In this document: in pieces, positions 13,217-22,979 of the stretch | Layout: every line of letters starts with the position of its first letter | How positions within the stretch are numbered: position 1 is the first letter of the stretch | NCBI GenBank assembly: GCA_963693365.1 | Contig: CAVNZM010000009.1 | Coordinates: forward strand, 3,534,001-3,598,000 | From: Amoebidium appalachense | Taxonomy: Eukaryota; Ichthyosporea | Direction of reading: 5' to 3' | Length of the DNA stretch: 64,000 bases | Position numbers and translations under genes: made by a program | The notes under the pieces: model-generated | The model's input: only the letters and a program-made list of their open reading frames with translations | What the model was told of the DNA's origin: nothing | Databases searched by the model: none

Positions 13217-14404
13217 TTAGGACCCTCCGTCAATTTGGGGTTCACTTCCCTGCATCTGTCTTGTTGTTTCCTCGTTTTTTCTTCCGTCTGTTTCACTCCA
13301 TCTGCTCTCTTCCTCCCTCTCCTCTTTCCTAGCCTCCTTTACACCAGTATCTTCTGCCTTCTTTCTCTCAGCTTCGTTTGCTTTCTTTTTGCGCTCAACT
13401 TGTGGTCCTTTTTCTTTTTCCTCTTGTTTTGTGCTTTCCTCTTTCAGGTTTTCTCTCTCTTTTATCTCCCTCGTCCTTTCATCTGCACATGCGCCCTCTT
13501 GTTTTCCTTTTCCTATGTCCTCTTGCTGTTGTTTTCCCCTTTCCTCTTGGTTTCGTTTTGCCTGTTCCTCTTGCTTTCGTTTTTCGCCTTCCTCTTGTTT
13601 TCGCTTTTTCCTCGCCTCGACGAGCTCGATCATGAACGTATCACGGGTCCAAATAAGCGTGTGCACGTGTCCGTTTTCGTCTATATGACGAGTGGGCAGC
13701 GTGTCGTCACTTTCACTACCCATACTTTCGCTCCCAACACCTTCTTTACCCCTTTTCATTTTTCCTTCACTTTCTTCCTGTCCATTTTCCTCCCCGTGCA
13801 TTTCCCTTTCTTGTCGTTCACCTTTTCCGTCGTTTTTTTCGTTTTGATGTGCTCTTTCACCTTGAAACTCGCTTTGGCTTTGTTCTTGCTCCATTTCTTT
13901 CACCTCTTGGATATAAAGATCGCGAACGACCCTCTGGTGACGCTCAGCCGTGGCATGGGGAACGTTAACAACTGGTATCACAGCGAAGTATGGGTGGCGT
14001 TTCTGAAACCCCTTCCCATGTCCGTCTGAGGGCCAGTTGTTGGGGAAGGGGACACCGTATTTTACTGCTGTCAGTGCCAAACGGTTCCGTATCTCACCAA
14101 TAGAAGGGGCTAGGTTTCGGTCTTGCTGTTCGAAAATCCACTCTACCACTTCTCTTTCTTGCTCGTGCGTGAGTTTAGGTGGCCTGTCTGACTCATACCT
14201 AGCTCCTTCGTTTCTCACATGTGTCAAGATGGTAGATGGTGGGACTGATTATATGGCAGATGCTGTTCTGTAAGAATAGACCTTTCTTCTGACCGAGTCA
14301 GCAGCCAACTCACACCTTTCAACGAATGGTTTATCTTTGTGCTCCAAGTTAGCAGTAGCAATCTCCTCATGTGTTGGTTTCATCTTTTTTGTCATGCAAG
14401 TCAT
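13217..14404 (-). CDS. CENPB/pogo-type HTH domain protein with charged coiled-coil tail
   Basis: Exon 1 (14404-14314) starts at an ATG and ends at a consensus donor GTGAGT. A 69-base intron ends at AATCAG (14245), and exon 2 (14244-13217) continues in phase. Splicing removes an in-frame TAA at 14251-14249 that would otherwise break the frame. The product, about 372 residues, has a PPSTILTHVR helix (end of a psq-like HTH), then LTHEQEREVVEWI through GFQKRHP, the hallmark of the CENPB-type HTH of pogo/Tigger/jerky proteins. The rest is Glu/Lys/Arg/Gln-rich and probably a coiled coil. No DDE transposase catalytic domain follows, so it is a DNA-binding remnant or a domesticated protein. The C-terminus is uncertain because a Tyr-rich frame lies just downstream. 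Confidence 0.65.
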
Positions 14405-14664
14405 GTTGCAATTGTCGTTGCCAATCAGCTAGCTAAGCAGGAACCTCTCTTGGATGAGTGGTGAACAGTGGACCGGGAGAAAACGGTTGTTCTGTGCTTT
14501 CCTTTTGTTTTTGCACAAACGCTTTTTTGATGCAACGTTGGTTGGGTTTTTACGTTGCTGTTGAACTTGTGTCAACTTAGTACTTGTATCATATGACTTG
14601 CGGCTGGGAAAAATTTTCCCGCGCAGCCCGCCACAAGCCAATGAAAAGCGTCCGTATTTGATAT
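14405..14664. other. Spacer between the HTH gene and the gypsy remnant
   Basis: Unique sequence, probably 5' flank of the minus-strand HTH gene. No gypsy LTR, tRNA-like primer site or gag is visible here, so the retroelement's left side has been lost. Confidence 0.4.
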
Positions 14665-17600
14665 TTGTCTATTGAACTGCTTGGCACCACCGCCCTCACT
14701 ATTCAAATTGCACACATCCGGCGTAAGATACGCATGTATGTGACTCCCTCCCTTGCTCTACCTGTCATTTTGGGCATGGATTACTGGGCCACACTTTTGC
14801 ATGCCGGTGTGCACACTGCTCTCCTTGACTGGTGCACACTTATGATTGGTAACCCCAGCCTTAGCTGGCAGGAGCTTCCCTGCACATTGGATACTGTCCC
14901 CACCGCACATCACCAACCCCCAACTATGTCAGTTAAACGTACTGCCACACAAGCTATCGCCACCTTTACCATCGGCTGCCTCATTACTCACACATACTCC
15001 CCCTCCCCTCCCTCCACCCAACCCCCCCCACCCCCACCCCCACCCCTTCATCCCTCTCGCCCTCCACCCTTTCCACCCACCCCCACCAACCCCTTTTCCA
15101 CCCCCGTCTTCCTCTCCCCCACTCTCCTACCGCAGCCTGAACAAGGCCTCCCCGCTGTGCGTGCTTCTGCACTACCCTCTGCATCGCTGTCCTCGGGCGC
15201 CGCACTGTCATGGACTTCTAAAAATCTAGCCTCATGTAATATCGCTCTTAATGCAAATTCCGAAAATTCGGTCCAGGATGGCCAGCGGCCTCCTGATGCT
15301 AATGAAAATTCCTTTTGTCCAATGCAAATTGACCCGTCTGTGGCTGATGTATCCCAAATTCCCCCTTCCCCTTTCCTCCATCCTTCCCCACCCCCCCCTT
15401 CCTACCCCCCCTCACCCCCCAATCCCCCATCCCCCCACACCGTGACACACACCCCCACAACCCCCCGCCCGCCCACCGCCGCCCCACCCGCCATAGTAGG
15501 CTGTGTCACTGGCTTTGTTTACAGCCGCGCCTCCGATAAGTCTAGCGTTTGGCTCCCTACGGGTTTTAGTGATTTGCCGTTCACTCTCAGCGACCCAACA
15601 CCACTACCGTCGAACGACATAATACCCCCTAGTTCACAGCGCGACCCCCCCCCCCCCCCCCCCCCCACCCCCATCTACCCTCCATCCACGTCAATCCGCC
15701 ACCCCAACCACCCCCCCCACCCTTCCCTGCCCCCACCAACCCCCCCCGATCGCGCTGCGGACTTGCAACTACCCACCGAAGTCCCCCTTTCCAATCGAAT
15801 CCCCCTAAACCCCGTCAGACTCTCGCCCCTGCCCCCCCCCATCCTTCCGCCTTTCCCCCACCCACTCCCTCACCCACAAACACCCCTTCCCCACCCACCC
15901 CCACCCCCACATGCATACCACCTCCGTTTTCAACCTCTACTCAACCGACCCCCGAACCCGCTGTTCCCCCTAAACACTCGAATCCATTCCCAACTCCCCT
16001 TGACCCCTCACACCCCCCTGTCCCTCACACCGCCCCTTCCCCTTCCCCCCCTCCCTCCTTCTTTTTCTCAACCCCCTCTGCTAAGCCTTTGTAACGTACC
16101 GCCGAGTGGTACTATAGGCCACCCCCTCATGCCTATATCTCCCCTGCTCAAGCGATTTCGGCCGCTATCTCGGCCGCCAATCAAAATCCCCTTCCGCCCT
16201 CCACACCAGAAACCACATATTATGTGCGGTGTGCTGATAATTTTTTAATGCCACCTCACACAGCATATGATCTCCCCTGCTATATCCCAGGCTTACAAAA
16301 ACAGCACTTTTACGAACTTGCTGAAATTTCCCCAAGTAAAAAGCCCAAACACTTGCGCAAATTGGATGGTCTCGACGTTGGGTACCACCTAGTTGATTAA
16401 CTCCCCGACCAGAAATGTTACTTGCACGTGATGAACTTAACCAATCACCCCATCAAGCTACACAAAACCTCGGTTATTGCCGTGTGCATTGTCGGACATA
16501 TTGCATACACTGCTCCGTGCCCAGATATCGAAATTACGATAGACCCCAATAACCTCAAAAACAATATGGAAAACACGCTTGTGCAAGAGATATACGACAC
16601 CAAGCTGCTTTATCTCACTCTACACGTGCACGTTCCGCCGCACAAGCACCGCACTTGGTGGCTGCCCTGCAACCCCCCAACAAACGTGCACGCATAGCGG
16701 ATTCTGAAGAACCCCTCCAGCCCTTCCGGCTGCCAAATCGCATGATCCCACTTATGATCAAACTTTTGATTATGAGGGCATTAATGATAGTGTTGCTCCT
16801 GAACCTTCAAAAAACAATGACTGAAAAAGACATAGAAGAACTACGGGATACCCACTTATCGCATTTATCCCCCAATCAACAAGATTGCATGCTCGCTCCT
16901 GGATGCCGTGCTCTATCAAATGGGTGATAACGCTGACAAACACCCCATTGCATATGCAAGCCGCGCACTACATGGCGCTGAAAAAAATTATGCACCCACA
17001 GAATTGGAAGCACTTGCATGTGTGTATGCCGTGCAGCAATTCCGCCCCTATGTCTACGGTAATCGCTTTATTATGATTACCGACCACAGTGCTTTACAGT
17101 TCCTCATGACCAAGGAGCAGCTGACTGGCCGTCTAGCCCGCTGGGCGTTACAGCTGTCTGAATACGATTTTGATATTGTACATAGGCCCGGCAAGCTTCA
17201 CGTGGTCCTAGACGCACTGTCCAGGCAGGCGCAGTTTCCCCCCGCTGTCCCTCTCGTGTCTGCCCCTCTCGTACCCCCCCTCTTCCCCTCCTCCTCCCCC
17301 CGCTGCCCCCCCACCCCCCTCTTCCCCGCATAACCATTCCGTCACATGGCCCCTCCCCAACTCCTTCCCTACCCCTCCCCCACCCGATCCTTCGATTTTC
17401 CTCTCCTTCCCCCGCCCCCCTCCCCCTCTTCCCCCCACCAATCCTCTCCCTTTGTCTCCGCGATTGTTCCCGATTTCGAAACCATTAAGCCAAACGAGCT
17501 ACAACAAGCACAGATCACAGACCCTGATGTGCGCCCCATTATGACTTATTTGGTGCACAATATTCTACCAGAGGATAATAAACTCGCACGCCGTCTCGTG

Positions 17601-17862
17601 CTTGAACGTGACGCTTATACGGTGCTTATACGGTGCACAACAACACCTTATACCATGTCTTTGTACCCACCCGACCGGGAAGCACATGAACCAAGTTTTC
17701 AAATCGTGGTACCACGCGGTTTCAAACGTAAAATACTTGAAGCCTGCCATGATAGCGTACTTGGTGGCCACTTAGGATTTTCTAAAACCTATCAGAAAAT
17801 CCGCGAACGTTTCTATTGGCCGACCATGTACAGCAACATACACCACTATGTTGCATCATGCA
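14665..17862 (+). pseudogene. Gypsy pol, left part: protease end, RNase H, integrase zinc finger
   Basis: The retropepsin C-terminal motif VILGMDYW lies at about 14760-14790. A long Pro-rich linker follows to about 16190, then a frame ending GYHLVD (16400) and a spacer with NLTNHPIKLHKTSVIAV. Around 16810-16890 DIEELRDTHLSHLSPNQQ is the segment that normally precedes the RT. Directly after it comes LYQMGDN...HPIAYASRALHGAEKNY, the RNase H, with ELEAL and TDHSAL motifs and IVHRPGKLHVVLDALSR (to about 17230). The RT palm, with its YxDD site, is therefore deleted. The frame from 17346 carries the integrase HHCC zinc finger (HDSVLGGHLG, YWPTMYSNI, CTTC) and is cut by the copia LTR immediately after its last Cys. 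Confidence 0.88.
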
Positions 17863-17867
17863 CAACC
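17863..17867. repeat. Left target-site duplication CAACC
   Basis: Five bases next to the left LTR, repeated exactly at 23745-23749 beyond the right LTR. Removing the element and one copy restores the continuity of the gypsy integrase zinc-finger codons. Confidence 0.95.
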
Positions 17868-18632
17868 TGTTGGAGTACACTGGTACTCCCGGCTAGCAAT
17901 GTCTGTTAGAGAAAGTTTCTGAGCAATTGAATAACTGTTTCAACACTCACTCGAGTGCATAGAGCTTTTGTTTACGGTCATATTCATATATGGTAATTAT
18001 ATGTTTGAGCCAAAACTGTACCAATGACGAGCTTCACTAGCAACGTGCTAATTGTGCTCATTAATTAATATTCCCGGTTCAGATGATGTCATGTCTATAT
18101 TTGCCACAGGATTCTATTCTTAGAGTGGTAGTGTGCTTTATTCCCGGATATTCTCAGAATATTTTTAGTTGTGTGAAGCAAGATTTACGTTTAACTGCAA
18201 TTGGTGTGTTAAACACGTTTATTTGTGTGCTTTAGTGCAAGTTAACTAGCCACTCAACGTGCACAGTTAACTTTTATATCTTTAACGACTTGTTTTCATT
18301 GTGCTCTCTTTTCGGCCATGCTGTACATGGCCCACCACCAGGGTGCACACGAGGCCACCATGAGGTGGCCAACGACTATATAAAGCAGTGCCTCCCATGT
18401 CACAAACATGGGAAGCAGAACGTTTGATTTACACTTTTCTACTGTCGTTTCCAGTGCACAAAACACATAGACTAGTTACCCATCATACACGACACTATGT
18501 CTGACAACTTACAGTTGCAGCAACTAGTCCAACTACTGGAGCAGAGGTTGGCCTCACAAGATGCAATCATTTCTGACTTACAGAAGGAACAACGTGCACT
18601 AGAACTAGCTTCTATGAACACAATGTCCAACA
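17868..18632 (+). repeat. Copia 5' LTR
   Basis: 765 bp, TGTTGG to CCAACA. It contains a TATATAAA promoter (18377-18384), three short perfect inverted repeats around the promoter (18314-18413), and the ATG plus the first 45 codons of gag (from 18497). The coding start inside the LTR resembles Ty1 of yeast, where TYA also starts in the LTR. Confidence 0.96.
18377..18384 (+). promoter_or_regulatory. LTR TATA box
   Basis: TATATAAA, with transcription expected to start about 25-32 bases downstream, within the hairpin at 18393-18413. The same box occurs in the right LTR at 23489-23496. Confidence 0.75.
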
Positions 18633-21600
18633 GGGTTATGGGCCCCTCACGTAATGATTCCATCAAGTTCAAGGTCGACATCCCTCTCTTCACTGGCATT
18701 GATAATGATTCAGGCACGGACTACCACACATGGGCCGAAACCATGTATGTCCAGCTTTCTGGTGCTGGTCTTCTCCACACCATCGCGCCCAGTACGGAGC
18801 ACCCGGCTACCCGTGAACAGGTCGACACTGCCCGTTCCTACCTGTGGCAAGCACTCTCGGTTGACGTGCGTTGTATCCTAGGGTTAACACGCACCACCAC
18901 ACCTGCGGAGATATGGTCGGCCCTATCTGCCCACTACCTGGAGCAATCTGAGGCCAATCAGTACGACCTTATCGGGCTGTACATGAATTCTACGCCTGAA
19001 CCTACGGACACCGCGACGAAATACGCCATGAAACTCCGCGGCTACGTGCGGCGCCTGGCCGATTACGGCACACAAATTGGTGATGCTCAAGTGCTGACCA
19101 AGCTCACCAACGACCTCGGCAAGGTGCCTTACTACGAAATGCCTGTAATTGCCTACAAGATGACACCCAAGCCTACCGTGATGGGCCTCCTCCAACAGCT
19201 ACGGGCATATGAGACCAGCCACCCACGTGCACGTGTGACTACCAGCTCCGGGCCGGCCGCCTTCACCACACGGGCTCCTCAACCTGTCATCTGCCACGGC
19301 TGCGGCAAACCAGGCCACATCAAGTCTCAGTGCCCCAACGGCAACGGCCAACACAGCAACTCTGGCAACAACCGTGCCAGCACCTACCCCAAGGGTTCCT
19401 GCGTCAACCACCCACTGTCTACCAGTCACACTACCGCCATGTGCAAGGGGGGCAACCGTGCCAACGGCCGCAAACCTAAGGGTGGTCCCCTCCCGCCTGG
19501 GTCCTGCATCAACCACCCTGCCTCTACTACCCACACTACGGCACAGTGCAAGGGGGGGGCTGCCGCTCCCCGGGCTTTCCTCATGTCTAGCAACGACTGT
19601 GGCACCAACAAGGTGCTCCTCGACTCTGGAGCCACTGACCATGTGTGCCCCCGGCCCGATGTGTTCATCAACATGCGTGCGGCGCCTTACTCCACGGTCC
19701 AAGTAGCCGACAAGGGTGCATGTGCAGTGCTTGGGGTGGGCGACGTGTTCTTTTCCAGCACCATCGACGGCGTTACTGCGGTGCATCAGCTGACGGATGT
19801 ACTCTACGTGCCCTCCATCCCCGACACTCTCATCAGTGTGTTCACGGCAACTACCAACGGTGTTTTACCCCGCTTTGACACCCGCGGCGGCGTTAAGTTG
19901 TGCTACGGCGATCAAATTCTGGCCACCGGCTCGGCTGTCGGCACCAAGCTGTACCACATGGCGGTGTCTCTTCTGCGCGCGGACACAACCCCGGACGCCC
20001 AAACCACCACTGCTCCGCGTATCCTCAAGGTTACTGCCGACCTCAACACGTGGCACTACCGTCTGGGCCATGCTGGCATTGACGCTGTACGCTCGGTCAT
20101 CAAGTCTGCAGGCCTGTTGGTGGGTGGCGGTGCCAAGTCTCCGGGTGTGTGTGAGCCCTGTGCCCTCGGCAAAGCCCACCGTGTTGCCTTCTCCGAATCA
20201 ACTAGCCAAGCTCCCCGGGTCCTAGCCAAGGTTCACAGCGACATCAGCGGCCCCTTCCCTCCCGCGATCGGTGGTGCTCAGTACTTGGCGACGTTCCACG
20301 ACGAATTCACCGGCCACACCACGGCCGTGCCCCTCGTCAAGAAGTCGGACACACTGGCTGCATATGTGACGTACCACAAGGCGGCGGTTACCCAACACGG
20401 TGTTCCCATGCAGGTGTTTCAGTCCGACGGGGGGGGCGAGTACATGGGCACGGCCTTCGGGGACTACAACCGTGAGCATGGCATTCGCCATCAGATCACT
20501 ACCACCGGCTCTCCTCAACAGAATGGGACTGCCGAACGACTGAACCGGACCCTCCTCGACATGGTTCGGGCACTCCTGCAGCAGTCCGGCCTTCCGGTGG
20601 GATTCTGGGCCGAGGCAGCTGTGACCGCGGCTTTTATACGCAACATGCTCCCGTCGCGAGCCACCGGCAGCCAATCGTCTCCCGCCCTGCTGTGGACCGG
20701 CATTCCTCCCGACTACAGCCGGCTCCGTGTCTGGGGCTCTCCCTGCTACGTCCATCAACAGGATACACCGAAACTGGCGCCTCGTGCCGTCAAGGGCATC
20801 TTCGTGGGCTACCCTCCTAACATCAAGGGCTACAAGGTCTGGATTCCAGCAGCACACAAGATGACCGTCAGCCGTGACGTGCAGTTCGACGAGGCTGCTA
20901 TTCTGCACCCCCTCCGTGATGTCCCATCTGATTGGTCGACCGCACCGGCAATTCATCATTTTTTGGAGTCATCTGATTCGTCAAATCAGCCAGCCAATCA
21001 CATCGTCCGGAATGATCAGCAATCTGATTCGTCTCGTCTGTCAGCCAATGGGACAGCGCCGAGTGATCAATTGGACATTCCGATCCTGCCCGAGCCTGCA
21101 CATCGGCTCCCCCGGACGACCCGTAGTGGCGCTGTGTACAACGACCAACGTCAAGGCCCGACTGCCAACGTGGCTGCTGCTACGGCCCCCCTTGCCCCCC
21201 AGGCTACGGCTCCTGCATCAACACCCATCAAGGCTTCCACCATTGTTGTCCCCAAGACTGTCCGGGCTGCACTCAAGAGTCCCCAGCGTCTGAAATGGGA
21301 GGAGGCTGCACACCGTGAGCTCAAGGCCCTGGAAGACAACGGCACCTTCACCCTTGTGCCCCGTCCAGAGGATGGCTCCACTGTCATTCCGGTCGGCTGG
21401 GTCTTTACGGTCAAGCAGGACAACGTCGGCAACGTCACTGCTTTCAAGGCCCGGCTTGTGGCCCGGGGCAACTACCAGCAGCCTGGCCAGGACTATTTCG
21501 TCACCGAGTCACCTGTGGCTGCGCTGGCTACCATCCGGCTGGTTTTGGCTACCTCCGTGGCCCAAGGTCTGCCTCTGCGCCACATCGACGTCAACACAGC

Positions 21601-21853
21601 ATTCCTCAACGGCACCGTCAACGAGACCATCTACATTGAGCAGCCCCCTGGCTTCGTCAACCCCTCGGCCCCCCATGCTGTCGGCTTGCTCCACAAGGCG
21701 CTCTACGGCCTAAAACAGGCACCGCGCCAGTGGTATGAGGCCCTCCGTGACCATCTCCTCGACCAAGGCTTCATTGTGAGTGCTGCTGACCCGTGCCTGT
21801 TCATCAAGAATGCCGGGACCCCAACATTTATAGCTTGCTGCCTACGTGGATGA
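18497..21853 (+). CDS. Copia Gag-Pol polyprotein, gag through RT fingers/palm (frame ends early)
   Basis: 1,118 codons from an ATG inside the 5' LTR. Residues 1-250 are a UBN2/gag-like capsid region starting with a short coiled coil. A CCHC knuckle lies at 266-279, and two further C-X2-H-X5-H-X4-C motifs at 302-316 and 337-351. The aspartic protease motif LLDSGATDHVC has its Asp at 376. The integrase has the HYRLGHAG...CEPC zinc finger (about 518-560) and a core with Asp about 581 (VHSDISGP), Asp about 643 (SDGGGEY) and Glu about 680 (NGTAERLNR). RT (RVT_2) starts at about 930 with GWVFTVK, FKARLVARG and LYGLKQAPRQWY. The frame terminates at 21853, just as the YVDD active-site codons appear in the next frame, so RT is cut by an apparent one-base indel near 21832-21842. 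Otherwise the protein is intact. Confidence 0.95.
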   Translation: MSDNLQLQQLVQLLEQRLASQDAIISDLQKEQRALELASMNTMSNRVMGPSRNDSIKFKVDIPLFTGIDNDSGTDYHTWAETMYVQLSGAGLLHTIAPSTEHPATREQVDTARSYLWQALSVDVRCILGLTRTTTPAEIWSALSAHYLEQSEANQYDLIGLYMNSTPEPTDTATKYAMKLRGYVRRLADYGTQIGDAQVLTKLTNDLGKVPYYEMPVIAYKMTPKPTVMGLLQQLRAYETSHPRARVTTSSGPAAFTTRAPQPVICHGCGKPGHIKSQCPNGNGQHSNSGNNRASTYPKGSCVNHPLSTSHTTAMCKGGNRANGRKPKGGPLPPGSCINHPASTTHTTAQCKGGAAAPRAFLMSSNDCGTNKVLLDSGATDHVCPRPDVFINMRAAPYSTVQVADKGACAVLGVGDVFFSSTIDGVTAVHQLTDVLYVPSIPDTLISVFTATTNGVLPRFDTRGGVKLCYGDQILATGSAVGTKLYHMAVSLLRADTTPDAQTTTAPRILKVTADLNTWHYRLGHAGIDAVRSVIKSAGLLVGGGAKSPGVCEPCALGKAHRVAFSESTSQAPRVLAKVHSDISGPFPPAIGGAQYLATFHDEFTGHTTAVPLVKKSDTLAAYVTYHKAAVTQHGVPMQVFQSDGGGEYMGTAFGDYNREHGIRHQITTTGSPQQNGTAERLNRTLLDMVRALLQQSGLPVGFWAEAAVTAAFIRNMLPSRATGSQSSPALLWTGIPPDYSRLRVWGSPCYVHQQDTPKLAPRAVKGIFVGYPPNIKGYKVWIPAAHKMTVSRDVQFDEAAILHPLRDVPSDWSTAPAIHHFLESSDSSNQPANHIVRNDQQSDSSRLSANGTAPSDQLDIPILPEPAHRLPRTTRSGAVYNDQRQGPTANVAAATAPLAPQATAPASTPIKASTIVVPKTVRAALKSPQRLKWEEAAHRELKALEDNGTFTLVPRPEDGSTVIPVGWVFTVKQDNVGNVTAFKARLVARGNYQQPGQDYFVTESPVAALATIRLVLATSVAQGLPLRHIDVNTAFLNGTVNETIYIEQPPGFVNPSAPHAVGLLHKALYGLKQAPRQWYEALRDHLLDQGFIVSAADPCLFIKNAGTPTFIACCLRG
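18633..18645 (+). promoter_or_regulatory. Primer-binding site matching initiator tRNA-Met anticodon arm
   Basis: GGGTTATGGGCCC lies immediately after the LTR. Its reverse complement, GGGCCCATAACCC, is the anticodon stem-loop of eukaryotic initiator tRNA-Met. Drosophila copia and yeast Ty5 are known to prime from an internally cleaved half initiator tRNA. The site lies inside the gag reading frame, where it is translated as part of RVMGP. Confidence 0.85.
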
Positions 21854-22793
21854 CTTCACCGTGACGGCCGCCACTGATGCGCTCATCGACGATTTTTTCA
21901 CCAAGCTGGATGCTCGTTTCTCTGCCAAGGACCTGGGTCGTCCTACCCTGCTCATCGGGCACACTCTTACCTGGCTGGAGGACGGGTCTCTGCGTCTGGG
22001 CCATCGTCAACACATCATCGACTTGGCTGCCCGTTTTCGTCTCACCCACATGTCCGGCACCAAGACCCCCATCGTCCCGGGCCAGGCCAGTGAAAGCAAC
22101 AAGACCCCAGCCTACAGCAAGAAGGAGGACTATGCCAGCCTGGTCGGTGCCCTGCTGTGGATTGCGCGTACCACCCGCCCCGACATTTCCCAGGCTCTGG
22201 GAGTCCTTACTCGACACATTCATGCGCCCACCGTCACCCACTGGACTATGGCTACCAGAGTTGTAAGCTACCTGCTGGCCACCATCGACCTGGGTATTGT
22301 CTACCGTCCCGGCCCCCCCAACCTTGTTGGCTACTCCGACTCCGACTACGCCGAGGACCGCGACACCCGGCGCTCCACCACGGGCTATGTCTTCTTCATA
22401 AACTCCTCCCCTGTGTCCTGGGTGTCTCGGCTCCAGTCCATCACCACCCACAGCTCCACTGAGGCTGAATTTGTGGCCATGTCTGCTGCTACGAACGAGG
22501 CCCTATGGCTCAACTATGTGATGGACGACCTGGGCCTTAATCCTATCAATGAGCCCACCCCGGTGCCCATCCATGGGGACAATGAGTCTGCCCGGGCCCT
22601 GCTGGACACCCTGGGGGTTAAGCCCAAGACCAAGCACATCGACGTCCGCTACTGCTCCGTCAAGGAACATCACCTGCTGGGCAACATCACTGTGGTCCCG
22701 GTGGCTTCTGCTGACAACAAGGCCGACATGTTCACCAAGGCCCTGTCTGCCTCTTTCTTCACCAAGGCCGTGGGGATGCTCAACATGTGCTGA
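21843..22793 (+). CDS. Copia RT active site to RNase H (second frame)
   Basis: This frame begins at the YVDD catalytic codons and continues without a stop to TGA at 22793. It contains the RT thumb/connection and an RNase H with GYSDSDYAEDRDTRRSTTGY, SSTEAEFVAMS, and KTKHIDVRYCSVKEH motifs, the standard C-terminus of copia Pol. It is +1 relative to the gag frame. Yeast Ty1 uses +1 frameshifting between gag and pol, but not within RT, so mutation or sequencing error is the likelier cause. Confidence 0.93.
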   Translation, partial: YVDDFTVTAATDALIDDFFTKLDARFSAKDLGRPTLLIGHTLTWLEDGSLRLGHRQHIIDLAARFRLTHMSGTKTPIVPGQASESNKTPAYSKKEDYASLVGALLWIARTTRPDISQALGVLTRHIHAPTVTHWTMATRVVSYLLATIDLGIVYRPGPPNLVGYSDSDYAEDRDTRRSTTGYVFFINSSPVSWVSRLQSITTHSSTEAEFVAMSAATNEALWLNYVMDDLGLNPINEPTPVPIHGDNESARALLDTLGVKPKTKHIDVRYCSVKEHHLLGNITVVPVASADNKADMFTKALSASFFTKAVGMLNMC

Positions 22794-22970
22794 GCACCCG
22801 TCATCAACCAACTGCGCCCTCATACTTCAGGGGGGGGGAGAGAGTTGCATCCGACTGTGCAACTACGTGTACCATACTAAAATTGAGTAGGGGAATCTTT
22901 ATTGTCTGTATTTTGTGCACCTGAAGCACTCGAGCTCAGTTGCATTAATTCATACCACAATTATCCAATT

Positions 22971-22979
22971 GAGTAGGGG
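22971..22979 (+). promoter_or_regulatory. Polypurine tract
   Basis: GAGTAGGGG directly abuts the TGTTGG of the 3' LTR, as required for plus-strand priming. The 13-base string AATTGAGTAGGGG that includes it also occurs 86 bases upstream (22881-22893), and a longer G9 tract lies at about 22830. Confidence 0.7.

Noticed and set aside
14984-15487. Minus-strand Gly/Arg-rich frames opposite the gypsy Pro-rich linker
   Set aside because: They mirror C-rich codons of the gypsy polyprotein and have no independent support.
21854-22793. Antisense and alternative-frame open frames within the copia element (several over 100 codons)
   Set aside because: They are shadows of a GC-rich coding strand and carry no recognisable domains.
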